Below, piece after piece: positions 35,654 through 47,250 of a DNA stretch of 64,000 nt. The position numbers and the translations under genes are program-made. This stretch comes from Penelope pileata (taxonomy: Eukaryota > Chordata > Aves > Galliformes > Cracidae): contig WBMW01004135.1 of the NCBI GenBank assembly GCA_013396635.1, positions 520,451-584,450 on the forward strand, read 5' to 3'. The notes below the pieces were generated by a model. The model did no database searches. It was not told the DNA's origin and saw only the letters and a program-made list of their open reading frames with translations. How positions within the stretch are numbered: the first letter of the stretch is position 1; each line of letters opens with the position of its first letter.

Positions 35654-37395
35654 AGAAAAGTTGATTATTATTTTTACCAGCTCTCGCTTTTCTCTTCTTG
35701 TATGCATAAAGCTTCTATAACATGCCTCATTCAGCTAGGCTGTCTTGAGACAGGCTTATTGCTGTGCTGAATAGCCAAGGCAAGTGTTGAGGAGCACAGT
35801 GGTGTCCCTCTTGCAGCATATCTCCAAGGTTTTTAAGAATGGTTAAGAAACAGTCAGCTGTAGGAAAAAGAGCAGGAAATACAAGAATGACTGCTGTGAA
35901 ATGGTGTTTAGCTTTAATAGTATATGAAACAGCAAAACTGTGTACTTGGATTTATTTTGGGTGGTGTGGAGGAGCGTTTGCCTGCTGTTGATGTTTTCCA
36001 CCTTGGTGCAGATGCTCACCAGGGGTCAGGTTCATCCCACTTGCCTTCAGCATAGCGTGAGCTGGGATCATCCACCAATGAGCTGGCAGAAGGCAGCGTG
36101 AGCATGGTTGGGGTCAGGTTTGCCTTTAGAGCTGCAGTTTTGTGAGTGGCACCAGCCAAGGGTGCATTGTTGGCTGCTGGTGCCCTGGGAGCAATGCCAG
36201 TCAGCAGGCTGCTGCCAGTGGGTGAAGACAAGTTGTCCTCATGAGCAAAGCTCCCTGTGGGGAGTGGGGTACTGTCCCCAGGCACAAGGGACAGGAACAT
36301 CACAAGGCAGGGCCCATGTGCTTGGCTTTGCAGTTGGAAAGCTGCTGTTGATTAGTGCAGAAAAAGGGTTGGATGCCCTGGAGACTCCTGCACTACTGCC
36401 GTCCGGCCTGGCTGAAGAGTTGTGTTGCATCTCCTGATGGCAGTTAACGGTCAAAGCAAAGGACACAGTCCTTTGGGACACATGCTTCTTGTGGCCGGGT
36501 GGCTTTGAGCAGTTCATGCCCTGTGGCTTGGATTGCGGAGACCTCCTGGGATGGGGAGCATCTCCTCCTCTCTCTATCTCTGAACCTGGAGGTAGGGTGG
36601 GCCCATAAGGATGACTGTTCTTCTGTTTTTATTTAGAAATTCACCTGTATCTGCTGCAGGCTGCTTTCAGACAGATCCTGCCAGCAGTCTGGGGCATAGA
36701 TCACTCCTAACCTGGTCACATCGCCCTTTCGTCTTGCCCCTAGCTTTGCAAATGTTTTTCTCCATTTGTTCCATTGTGACTTTTGAACTGCCCCTGTTTA
36801 AGACTAAAATGAGAGAGATAAAATGTTCTTAATTTTAATTAAAACAAAGTTTATTTTGTTATTTCATTAGCTGACCATGTTATTTCAGGGCTTGACAGTA
36901 AAGTTATACGTTACCCTGTGGGTACTTCTAATTGTGTTACAGGGTTTCTCATTCACTCTGTCCAGAACAGTTCGACTCCTGTGCTGAACTCCATCCTTCT
37001 GCAGCCTGGAACCAGTGCTGCTAATGAAAACCACTCCAGTAATAACAGAGGGCTCTTGAGGGCTCCAGATAATTGGGAAAAAGTACTATTAACTTTACTG
37101 GAATGCAAGTGGCTTGAGCTTTAAGAGCCTATTGCTAAAGATACCAAGAAACGGCCTGATGGTTTGGGAGGTAAGATAAGGAAGGTGGAAGCTGGTCAAA
37201 GTAAAGCAGATCTGGGGAAAGTGCTGTCTGTAAATGTCCGTGCAGGGACTTGTCAGCCCTGGGTGCAGCAAATCCCTGCTAGCGAGGCAGGATGCAAGGT
37301 CCTCTCCTGTGGTGCTGTCAGGAGAGCTGCGTTCCCAACAGCACCCCTGCTACAGGACCAGTGGGAAAATCTCATGCTTCAGGTGGAAACATGGC

Positions 37396-37415
37396 TTTTT
37401 TTTTTTTTTTTTTTT
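37396..37415 (+). repeat. T20 homopolymer
   Basis: Twenty consecutive T follow ATGGC. The run could be an old retroposed poly(A) read antisense, but no SINE or LINE body is visible beside it. Confidence 0.85.
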
Positions 37416-38167
37416 ATGGATGCAGGGATGGTTGGTTCCTTCTCTATTCTGGGGCTATTTGAGCCAGTCCTAGACACCTGGTCCCTCTGCTGCTCTGGCA
37501 CTCAGCACAATACACCCTGAAAAGAGATAGGGAACAAAGAAGGAGGTTGGAGGGGGCCATGTCTACATATGTCTTTTCCTATTCATTAGAAGTTAGATTT
37601 GCTTAAATCCCAATCTGGTATCTTGTGCAGTGTGAACCCAAGGTGGCTGTAAAATGCTTTTGCAGGGGAACCTGAATAGAGAATTACACCGATTTAGAGG
37701 TGTTTTATCCTCTGTCCTTGGTATAACTGCAGTCACTGCTGCTGAAGTTTTGGTGCCTGGAATTTATTTGCTCCAGCAGAGAAGGTGCAAGGGGAGAGGT
37801 GTGACAGTTTAATTCTTCTCTTGTGTTTCTTGTACGATTTTAATGTTTTCAGGAAAATGCTTAATAGGCATATAAAGCAAAATTAATCATATGTAGAATG
37901 GAAGGCTGTTTTGAGTCTAGTGGTGAAGCAGGATGGAGAAGACTTATGTTCAGCTCCCTGTCAGACCTATGGGTGGCTGATAGGTATGTAATTCTCGGTG
38001 ATCCAGCCAAGTACCTCTGACTTAATGGATTGAATCTCTTTGCATCTGTTTTTTCTCCTATTCTGTGGGGAAGTATCATCTGAAGAGTGGATAGCGCATA
38101 AGCTGTCCTGCTAACTTTCTTCCCGGCTTCTCTTGTTGGTTGGCATTAGAGGCTTACACCACTTTGT

Positions 38168-38209
38168 AAAAAAAAAAATAAAAATAAAAATAAAAAAAAT
38201 TAAAAATTA
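38168..38209 (+). repeat. (AAAAT)n A-rich tract
   Basis: An A run is followed by several AAAAT units and then AAAATTAAAAATTAA. Confidence 0.85.
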
Positions 38210-39032
38210 ACTTTTATGTTTGATCCAGTGCTTGGATTTCCAACAGGATTGCACTGTACTTAACCTTCAGTATGTTATTGTTTTAGTAGTTTTGTCCAAT
38301 ATGAATAACACCTTATACCATAACATCCTCAGTGGATGTAGAAAGATGTTCCAGAAAGAACTAAAAAGGGTTCCAGGAAAGTCTAGCTGTATGGCTTGTT
38401 TGATTTTGCTGTTTAGCCTCTTAAAGTAGCCAGAGAAGGGAGAATAAAAAACATTGCAAAGGATACAATGCTGGATAAAAGATATTCCATTACAAGCCTT
38501 GTCAACATTAATAAGTCGTATCTCTTCAACAATGCTCTGAGCTGTCAATAAGGAACAGGAATGAGCCAAGATAAAAACGATCTGTCAGAAAGCAGATTGT
38601 ATCAGAAAGATAATAGAATAAAATTAATTTATGGTGAGGAGATTTCACAACAGACAACGAGGCAATACTGAAAACCACAGTCCAATGTAATCCCTTTGAA
38701 GAAACATTGTACTTATTACAGCTGTGATGATTACAAATGTTTGGTTTAAAAGGCTGTGTTGCAGTCTGGAGGAAAAACCCAGCCTATTTATGGTCTCCAG
38801 ATTTTAGCTCCCATCTTTAAAGAAAATAAGCCTGTAGACATATGAGCTCAGGCTTACTATTTCCGTCTTCCTTTAAGAAAGGGTGGTTAGAAGATAGACT
38901 TGCCAGCCTGAAGGAAATTTGGATGTGTCAACATCTTGTTGGGTTTTCAGGATTTTTGGTCCCCAGTTAAGATGAAAAGCCAAAATAACCAGTTTACCCT
39001 GAATAAGAAGTTCTGACTCAGTAGTGCTAGAA

Positions 39033-39060
39033 AGTTTAACCTCTCTGAAGAGGTTAAACT
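39033..39060. other. Perfect hairpin, 12-bp arms with CTGA loop
   Basis: AGTTTAACCTCT at 39033-39044 and AGAGGTTAAACT at 39049-39060 are exact reverse complements separated by four bases. The arms are about 40% GC, so the stem could form in RNA or extruded DNA. No T run follows it, and it is shorter than a microRNA precursor. Function unknown. Confidence 0.75.
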
Positions 39061-39373
39061 GTCTCAAAACAAATTATTCCATCTGCAGTGTCCACCTTGA
39101 CATGAAAAAGCAGTTTTAAACTCAGAATAGTTTGGTCTGGAATTCTTTGCTTCAAACTGGAAAGTGAAAGCTTGCATTTGGAAATGATGCCGTTGGTTTC
39201 CTGGAGGAGTTCTACTTTTCTAAGATTTGACATTTTCCTCCTGTCACCAAATGAGAGAGTCTACCTGAATTAAACAATATTTTCTGTCAGAAGAAAAGTA
39301 ATGAAAGCTTGTAATGCAAAGCCAGGACCTCTTTGTCCTAATCCTAATTAGTACCCCTGTTCTCTTGTGGTGG

Positions 39374-39389
39374 TTTTTTTTTTTTTTTT
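39374..39389 (+). repeat. T16 homopolymer
   Basis: Sixteen consecutive T follow GTGGTGG. Confidence 0.8.
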
Positions 39390-40201
39390 CTATTAGCTAA
39401 TGCATGTGAAGCTGTGTCTCCCATGTCTCAAGATCTCCCGAGTGCTTCCCAGGATCCTGCCCTTTTTCCCAGTCTGTGACCCTAGATGGAGTGCACAGTT
39501 GTTTCCTTTGTGGTGGGAGAAAATCTGCATTGCCATGTGTGACCTGGGGCTGTACATCTCCCTCACCTCTCCCTCACCAGGATGTAGTCCTAATCTTGCC
39601 TTCATAAACCTGACCTCAGAAAGCTCCATGTTATGTGGATTGTAGGGTGCCCAGCACAGTGATAGTTCTCTTACCCCTTGACAAAGCAAGTGAGGAGCAA
39701 TCAAAGCAGTCTGGTCTGCTTTCACACCTCCTTGCCTTGTCTCCTTGGAAAGCATGTGGCATTCTGGTCTGGCAGAGGACTGATGTCCTCTTTGCTGTAT
39801 CCAGATGGATGAAGCCCATCCTGGCTTTGAAGCACCCTCAAAGTGGAGGTCTTGCAGTGACCCCAGATGCGTTCAAGGAGGTTCCTATCTCTTTTTGCTG
39901 CCTCCTCTCCTGTGTGCTGGATGTGGAAGTTTGTGGTTGCGATTGAACTGGTAGGATGGGAATATCGGACAGAGAAATAAGAGGATAATGGTTCCCAGCA
40001 TATGTATCCTTTCTATCCAGTGTGCTGTATTGCTTACAACTCAAAACAAAAGACCTGCAACTAAAGTATTTGTTTTGAAAGGGCTGAATCCCTTGGTCCC
40101 TTTGTGCTGTCAGGATTGCCCACGCCTGCCAGCCCTGTGTGTGGGCATCGGCCGCAGCACGCTTAGCACTGAACTCCCCCGGCTTAATGACAAGTTCTCA
40201 C

Positions 40202-40250
40202 TTTGTTTGTTGTTGTTTGTTGTTGTTTGGTTTGTTTTGTTGTTTTTTCC
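40202..40250 (+). repeat. GTTT/GTT low-complexity tract
   Basis: Irregular alternation of GTTT and GTT units ends in a T run and CCCC. Confidence 0.75.
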
Positions 40251-41202
40251 CCTTTCAGCCCAGCTGACATTTAATTCTGCCTCGGCTGGTTAAATATAAC
40301 CCCTAAACCTGCGGGTGAGAAAATGCGGCTCTGTCATGCTCGTTTCAGAGGAGCCAATTAGCAATGGTGATCCTCAGGACTTGGCAGCCTCTTCCCAGGC
40401 ACCAGGCAGCACTGGCCCTGCCTGTCATTCCCAGGATAATGTGCTAGGAAATAGGCTTGTGGTTTACTAAGAAAAGCAAAGCAAAACAAACTCCCTCCCC
40501 TGCCTTTGCAGCCCAACAACCTGTGGGCACAATTGATTTGCAACCGGAACGTTGCTGATGAACTGCCCATTCCTCTCTGGCTCTCTGCCCTTTTCCCCCT
40601 GGTCCAGCAGCTTTCTACATCTGAAACATCCAGTGCAGAGGCACAGATGGAACATAGCAAAATGAATGTTTTCTCTGCAGAGAGTGGAAAACCAGAGCTG
40701 GGTCCCTGCTGTGGAGGAGCAGGCCTGTGCAGAGTGGGGTGGGTGCAGGGACTGCTGTTGGTGTGTGCATTCCTCTGGGTGCAAACTCGCTGTGTGTTGA
40801 GCTGGATCAGGCCACAGCCTGACTGACCCAGTGTCCTGCCTGTGGCTGGGTCTGGTTGCTTAGAATTGGGGAAAAATGAGCTGGGAGTGGAGTAATTCTT
40901 CCCTTGATGTGTCCTCTGTGCTGGAGATTTAGCAGTGTGATGGAGTGGAGGCTGCATTGTGTTTGAGTCAGTGATGTGTCTGGCACTGAATTTTCTTATT
41001 TTTTACTCACCTATGAAGGCTTCTTGGTCTCAACACACTCTGGCAAAGACGTATGCTCTTTGACGTGCTGCCCGATCTCTTCAGCAGTGACCCCTCTCCA
41101 TGGTGGATGGTTTTGTTCCCTGGAGTCCTGTTCAGTTTGGCTTTGCATGGAAAACCTCAGAAGCTGTCAGTGCAAAACTGCCTGTCAGATCTTGCACGGG
41201 AC

Positions 41203-41377
41203 ATAGAATCATAGAATAGCTTCGGTTGGAGGGGACCTCAGAACCATCTAGCTCCAACCCCACTGCCATGGGCAGAGTTGCCACCTGCCAGATGGGGCTG
41301 CCCAGGGCCCCATCCAGCCTGGCCTTATACACAGGCAGGGATGGGGCATCCACAACTTCTTTGGACAACCTATGCTG
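41203..41377 (-). mobile_element. CR1 LINE 3'-end fragment, antisense, relatively young
   Basis: It opens with two CATAGAAT octamers, the reverse complement of the CR1 terminal ATTCTATG repeat. The typical antisense tail follows, including GGGCAGAGTTGCCACC, CCCAGGGCCCCATCCAGCCT and GGATGGGGCATCCACAACTT. It is 5'-truncated at about 41377. Its close match to the wording of bird, especially galliform, CR1 is the best clue to the organism. Confidence 0.9.
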
Positions 41378-43380
41378 TTAATCAAATATTGGTGAGCAAG
41401 GCTGTCCGGGGCTGTCATCAGCCTTCTGACGTCTGTGGTTAGCATCTGGTGGAAAGAAGCCCTGGTACTCAGAGCAGGCAGTGTTATGGCAGTCCAGCAC
41501 ACAAGTGGGCATATAGTCACAAAAATAGGGATAATACCCTGTTTGCTGCCTCAGGCATCTGGGGTTAGCTCTGTGGCAGTGGCTGGGGTCTTGATGTCAA
41601 CGTTACCACCTCTTCTGGCAGGTCCATGTTCTGACACCTAATGTCCATTGTTGTAATGCTTCATACCTGGCTATAGGGTGGTGCTGCCTGAAGTTGTCTG
41701 TTGGCAGGGCAGGTGGGGATACTCTCACCCCTGGCCACATGCTGCCTGCTGCCCTGGGCATCTACTGGTACAGGGACAAAATGACATTTGTGCAAAAGTT
41801 CTGTTGTGAACCCATTTTCAGTTATTATCTCACGTCTGCTTAATGGCCCAGCTTTGATTTGCTGACTTAAACTTGTGCATGATAGATGGTTCTACACGAT
41901 GCTTGTGCATCACAGTCACTTCTGTATTTTACATCTGGCCCTAGCTTATCTTCAAAATGTTTGCAGCAAAGTAGTTCTTCAAAACAATGTTTCCTCTTAG
42001 TGTTGAGACTTACTTTCCTTGTGCTCCTTTGATTTTTATCTCTTCCATGTATTCTGTACATTGCCCTAACAAGTCTTAGAGGCTGGACAGTGTCCATATC
42101 ACATCAATACTAAATTTCATTATATACAAACATCAATCTGGCTCTGGGCTGCCTTTTTAAACTGTCATCCAAGCCTGGCGGTGTTCAATTTCTGTTTAGG
42201 TCTGACCGTGAAAAAGCATTGGTTCAAAGCTTGTTCCCCATAATGTTCAGATCAAAACAGTTCCTCTGTGTGTTTATAATAAAAATATATTTTCACCAGC
42301 TCTTGGGAGCATTGACATTTTCATCAAGGCAATTTTCTATGGCCCCAATCCATCATAACACACGAGCTGTTCCATTGGTTCCAGTATGACTACTCATTGC
42401 TTAAAGTAAATTGTTTGCTTAAAAGCTTGTTGGATCAGGGCCTATAAGCGAGAAAAGATTGCTGATTAGAAAGTGCATTTGTTCCTGTTGTGGGATTTGA
42501 TGGCAAATTGAGGACATTAGGAGGATTCCAAGATTAATGCCTATAGATTTTGGGAAAGAAATATTTTAATACTTTTATATTATCAAGAGGCCTTATAATA
42601 AACAGAGCTTATGTAAATGGGACACAAAAGACCAAATCCCAGACATTAATGGGGTTCGATGAGAGTAAACTGAAGGCAGAATTAATCTCCAAGAGAACTA
42701 AATGGCTATTTTCATGCTTATGAACTTAGCATACTTTCAACTCCACCTTAATGAAAGACACACTCAGTTCACTGTTAAAAGAGGCACTTAAAAGGTATTA
42801 GAGGCATAAGTCCAGCTGTTACAAACTCCAATAAATTTGGATTAGGTCTCCACTGTTTGAGTTGCGTGTGTGGGTGCCTGACCTCAAAGCAAGCTGTTGG
42901 TTTTTTTAACTTATTGATATATAGCATTACATCAGGTTAATTGCACGTTGCTGTATTTCACGTCGTCTCAGCACAAACCCGCACGCATCGCGGCATCGTG
43001 TTGGAGAGCGGGGCATCGGGAGCTGCTGCTGAGCCCTCCCCTGGGCTGGATGCTCTGAGCAGGGGCAGCTGCTTGCTTGCACAGCACATGGCTGGCTCCC
43101 TGCCCTCTCCACCCCACCCCATCCCATATTTTCATTCCCCGGGGTATCTTCCCATCCTTTGCCCCGCCTGATAACAAAGTGTGTTTTGAAACTTCATTTT
43201 GGTGCGTCAGAGCAAAATGCCCAGCGTTGTGGGGGCAGTTAAGAGCGTGGTCTGGCGGAGTTTAGATGTGAATTTTGTCTTGCTGGCTCTGATAAAATAT
43301 TTGGTCCCTGTGCTGTTTTGCTCTGAATTCCTGGCCACCCGTGGAAGCAATCATGGATGGGTAGAGCACGTTCAGATTTA
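41378..43380. other. AT-rich unique DNA; possibly contains conserved noncoding sequence
   Basis: No coding frame is supported. From about 42130 to 42900 the DNA is AT-rich with few simple repeats, with motifs such as TTTATATTATC, CAAAGCTTG and GGACATTAGG, as often seen in developmental enhancers. This is an impression from reading only. Confidence 0.35.
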
Positions 43381-43925
43381 CGGCTGCATCTGTGTAGATT
43401 TGTCTGGATAACAGCAAATCTTTTGCTCTGAAGGCGCCGCAGCCGCTACGACAACAAGATGGCTTAAAATTGCATTTCCATTTAAAGTAACGCCAAGTGG
43501 CGCAGCCATGTGAGGTACATATAAAGCTCCGCGATAGGGAGCAAAGGAGGCGACGGGGGGAGAAAATCTGGGTAGCAAGGAACTAAAATAGATGAAGTGG
43601 AACAGTTGGAAATCTCAACTTGAGTGACAAGGGAGAGCGCAGAGATCCAAAGTCAGCAGCAGATGACTCCGGTCTCACGTCCCATCCCTCTCCCCTCCTC
43701 CCCACCACCGGTTTCCCAGCAAAAAGGAAGGAAAAAAAAAAAAACAACGTTTTTTCCAGATTGGGGGCTGGTGGCCTCTCATGTTGACACAGCAATAATT
43801 TTTAATGAGAAATTTTTAGTATTTGTGTGGGAGAAGTTAGCGTTGTGTACACAGATGCCTCTCCGGCCACCGCACTGCGGCCGGGCTTGGCGCGTCCCCC
43901 TCCGGCACGGCCCGCGGGTCCCCAG
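43381..43925. promoter_or_regulatory. Second CpG-enriched block with TATA and YY1-like sites
   Basis: CpGs cluster at 43430-43570 and 43860-43925 in otherwise CpG-poor DNA. A CAAGATGGC motif (YY1 type) lies at 43455-43463, a perfect CGCCA-AG-TGGCG inverted repeat at 43491-43502 and a TATAAA at 43520-43525. The spacing is compatible with a plus-strand core promoter starting near 43550. No convincing first coding exon follows. It could be an alternative promoter, a noncoding RNA promoter or an enhancer. Confidence 0.4.
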
Positions 43926-44624
43926 GCAGATTCCTTTCAGGCAAAGGGAAACATTTAGGCTTGCTCACCTTTGAACTGCATGCGATGGTGTTTACCTTGG
44001 CAAGACAAAGTGGCAGTTTTACAGATATTAAAAACAGTCCTGAGGGGAATCTGGAGGCCTTCCTATATTTTAATCACCCAATTTAGCCAGCCTGAGGAGT
44101 CTGCTGGAGGCAAAACGTGTGGCAAAGCAATTTTTTTTTATTTAAAAACAGGGGATTTAACAGAAAACAGTGTGCTAAAGCAGGAAGGGAGAAAAAGAAT
44201 GCGTGCTTTATTTTTGATGCCCTCCCCTCTGGCGTAAAAAATAAAGTGGGAATTCACATATTAATCCGTAGCACCTCCATGCTCCGTATGGTTTCTCTCC
44301 TGGCGCTTCCTGCGGGGCTGGGCTCTACCTCAGCCGACCCCGGCTCACCGCAGCCATGCTCATCCTGGGTTTGACTCCTACCTGTTGGCAAGGATTGGTG
44401 CACACGTGGTCGGGGCAAGGCCTTGCCTCCCTGCCAGTTTTCCCTCTGATGAGCACATTTGAAGCGAAAGCAGGGGCACAATGTGATCCAGAGGAGTTGT
44501 GAATGATGCCTGAAGTTATGCTGAGGTCAGGACCTTGCTTATTGATTTTCTAACACAGCAGAACCATGTATGAAAGGAAGAGACCTCCTTGCCTCCCTCT
44601 GATCCAAGATACTCCTCCAGCCTG

Positions 44625-44669
44625 TTTTTTTTTTTTAAAAAAAAAATAATAAAAAATAAAAAAATAAGA
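44625..44669. repeat. T12-A10 palindrome followed by A-rich tract
   Basis: Twelve T are followed directly by ten A and then TAATAAAAAATAAAAAAATAA. Such perfect T/A hairpins are unstable and assembly-sensitive. Confidence 0.8.
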
Positions 44670-44818
44670 AATCTGGCTGCAAGCAGTCAGGCTTCAACCA
44701 GCCTGTCAGACAGCTCTCTGCAGGAACACAATCCATGTTGATTTTACAGAGAAGGTTGTTATCCACATTTCACCACTGATTTATTGTTTTTTAACCAGCT
44801 CCTTATGCTGGGCTTTTC

Positions 44819-44843
44819 TTTTTTTTTTTTTTTTTTTTAAAAA
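44819..44843 (+). repeat. T20 homopolymer followed by A5
   Basis: Twenty T and then AAAAA follow CTTTTC. Confidence 0.8.
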
Positions 44844-45137
44844 GTAATCCTTTTGCACTCTGTGAGCAGGGAGGCTGGCGGTGCCCTGCTTCAAGTGCCC
44901 GCTGTGCCCTCGCCCAGGCCGCCTGCGCCATTTCCTTGATGGCCTCAGGGCTGGTGAAGGCCGCGGTCTGTGCCCACCTCATGTGGGGCTGTGAGGGCTG
45001 CAGCGTCCCTGCTGGGCTCCTCAGCTGTCGAAAGATGGGCAGGGTGAGGTGGGTTTGATGAAGCCCCACAGAATTAAATTGGCCAAACGAGTCCCATCGC
45101 CTCCATCTGCAGAATTCATTAGGCGAGCTTGATTGGC

Positions 45138-45152
45138 CTTTGTTAAACAAAG
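45138..45152. promoter_or_regulatory. SOX/HMG-type palindrome CTTTGTTAAACAAAG
   Basis: Two CTTTGTT/AACAAAG half-sites are exact inverted repeats around one A. Each contains the ACAAAG core read by SOX-family HMG boxes. A CCAAT-type ATTGG lies just to the left, at 45132-45136. The site is suggestive of a paired SOX site, but this spacing is not one I can confirm as functional. Confidence 0.4.
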
Positions 45153-47204
45153 ATGGGATAAGGTTTCATACTTTTTCTGTGGGAGTCAAGCTAAAGTTTC
45201 AGGCTGATGATTTAGTCAGGTGTAAGCATGAAGTTTCCAATTTAGAGGAATAAATCTAAAGTGATTTTATTATCCTCTGCTTTACCCTGACACCCTGCTT
45301 CACCCCAGCTTGCTGTCAGAGCACCCGTGATACGTTTGTGCAGGCCAGGCTGTCACCAGCTGTCACGCAGCACAATGCCGAGCAGAGCGTGTCTTCCATG
45401 CAACACCCGTGCTGCTAGCTGCTCTTTCGTCATCTTTGTGCTCCTCCAGGAGAAATTCTGAATTCATCACATCCTTCCTCACATCCTGCCTCGCCAGGAG
45501 GGTGTGCTGAGCCAGGTCGTGCTTCAGCCTCTGCTCTGTTGTGCTTCAGTCCCTGTGTTTTCCAGGGAGGGCCTTGGGTGAGACGAGGCATCTTCTGACT
45601 GGGGCTGTGCTAATGAATGTGCATGCCTAAGAACACCCAAAATGCTGCTTTTCTGAGCACTGGTGAAAGCTTTGAACACTTTGAAGATTTTTTTTTGTTC
45701 CTGTTTTCTTCTTCAAGCGTGAGTATTTTGTGAAAAATTTAATTGTGACAATATTGTGATTAAAAAAAATAAGTGATTAAGCTGAAAATACCAACTTTCA
45801 AGAATTGCATAAAGGAAAAAAGCAATATAAAAGTACTGGGGGGGAAGAAAACAAGCCATTTTGGCCAGGTTTTCAGATTCCTTTGATCAAGTCTGTACAA
45901 CTTGGTTATTATCTAGAACATAAGGACACAGGACGCGACAGGTCAAATTCATTTCTTCATCTGAGATAGATCCCTGTTGACTTCAGTGAAGTTCCATTAA
46001 TGATGAATTTGTCCCGCTGGCTCAAAGATAAAAAGCGAAGTTATTTTTGTTTAATATTTCAACAAGGGGAAGAGGTTAGCAAGGGAATTTGGTTTGCACA
46101 AGTTGTGTTTTTTCACAAAGTTGAACAAGGGCAGCCACCACCTAGCCAACTCCGTTGTATATTTGTCTTTTTGAGGGCTGAGTGCTTTCTCTATAGACTC
46201 TCCCAAACCCTTGTGAGGCACTTTTTGCCAGACAACCTGTAAAGTGCATTCGTGATGCTGGTTTGTTCCTATGAAAGCAGCTCTCATTCAGGTGCCTGGT
46301 GGTTTCATTTACTTTGAGGGTAGGCAGAGCTGTGAGCAGGGTCACTTTGTCCTTGGCACCACAGCCTCTGAGTGCCACCTGGTGCCCTCAGCAAAGTGCC
46401 ATTGCAGTTGTGCTTTTCCTAGGCAAGTCTCTTGCTGCAGGGCTCACATACACGTCAATGTATTTTGTCCAGCATGACCATTACTTTCCTATGTCCTTCT
46501 CTCACTGTGCTTCAGCAGAGCTGGATTCAGACTTTCTTCTACCTCCATTGGGCCCTTCTGACTAGGGAACTGCTGAGGGCAGAGCAGTGAGAGAATGGCC
46601 AAGAAACTGCAAAGCCTGGAGATGCCTTTGGAGACATACAGAGATAAAGGCTGGCTCCAGAAGGGTTGTTCTCTCCTTACCTAGGCTGTGTGAATGAGTA
46701 GCGTTCAAGGGCTTTCTGTATTCCCAGTCTGGGCCAGAGGAGGATTCAGGAGCAACATGTGGAGAGCAAAGGAACTGCAGTTTTCTCATACCCTGGGTGA
46801 ATTTGGCCAAGTGGGAACTGCCACTTAGCATACCCTAGAGAGGACAGTTTGTGGTGTTTTGCTGACTGTAGTCACCATGATATCTACTCACGGCTGTTGA
46901 GAGTGGGTTGGGTCTGTGAGTGCTGGACAGGTATGTGTGTGGGGTCATTTCACTGCTTTCTTTCTCCAGAGGAAAAAAAAATGCCTCTTGCCCAGGTAAA
47001 AAAATCGAAAGTTTCACTGGATGCTCTCCATCCTGGAGTTCGAGGTGTCTGGCAGCTTTCTGTAAATCTTGGCTAGAAGCAACCTTTCTGCTGCAAACAC
47101 TATGGCTTTTAAATTTGGCAGCAAAATATTTTGATGAAAGAGGAGAAAACCTTTGTCATGCACTTCTCATCTTTATATCCCTGGGTGCTCTCCACAGTCA
47201 CTGA

Positions 47205-47250
47205 AAACCTTTGCAAGTGGGCAAACTGAGGCACCAAGCAGTGCAGCATG
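47205..47250 (-). mobile_element. Possible MIR-type remnant, antisense
   Basis: AAGTGGGCAAACTGAGGCAC resembles the reverse complement of the MIR gtgcctcagttt block. Too little is left for a firm call. Confidence 0.35.

Larger units (their letters stand above)
30496..41202. other. Long gene-poor stretch; intron or desert
   Basis: No coding exon, RNA gene or clear transposon is recognisable over about 10.7 kb. Listed separately are the TG/TA repeat at 35629, T runs at 37396 and 39374, an (AAAAT)n tract at 38168, a hairpin at 39033 and a GTT/GTTT repeat at 40202. All frames longer than 100 codons (for example 31479-31889 plus and 40358-40957 minus) lack recognisable domains. Confidence 0.55.

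Noticed and set aside
40358..40957. 199-codon minus-strand frame
   Set aside because: Ser/Pro/Cys/Gln-rich chance-like composition, overlapped by plus-strand frames of similar quality, with no family resemblance.
41867..42097. 76-codon minus-strand frame with protein-like look
   Set aside because: No recognisable family. It is just beyond the CR1 tail but shows no CR1 motif, and its size is within chance expectation.
44800..44845. T20 run as the poly(A) of a retroposed gene
   Set aside because: No gene-like or SINE/LINE body and no target-site duplication could be seen beside it.
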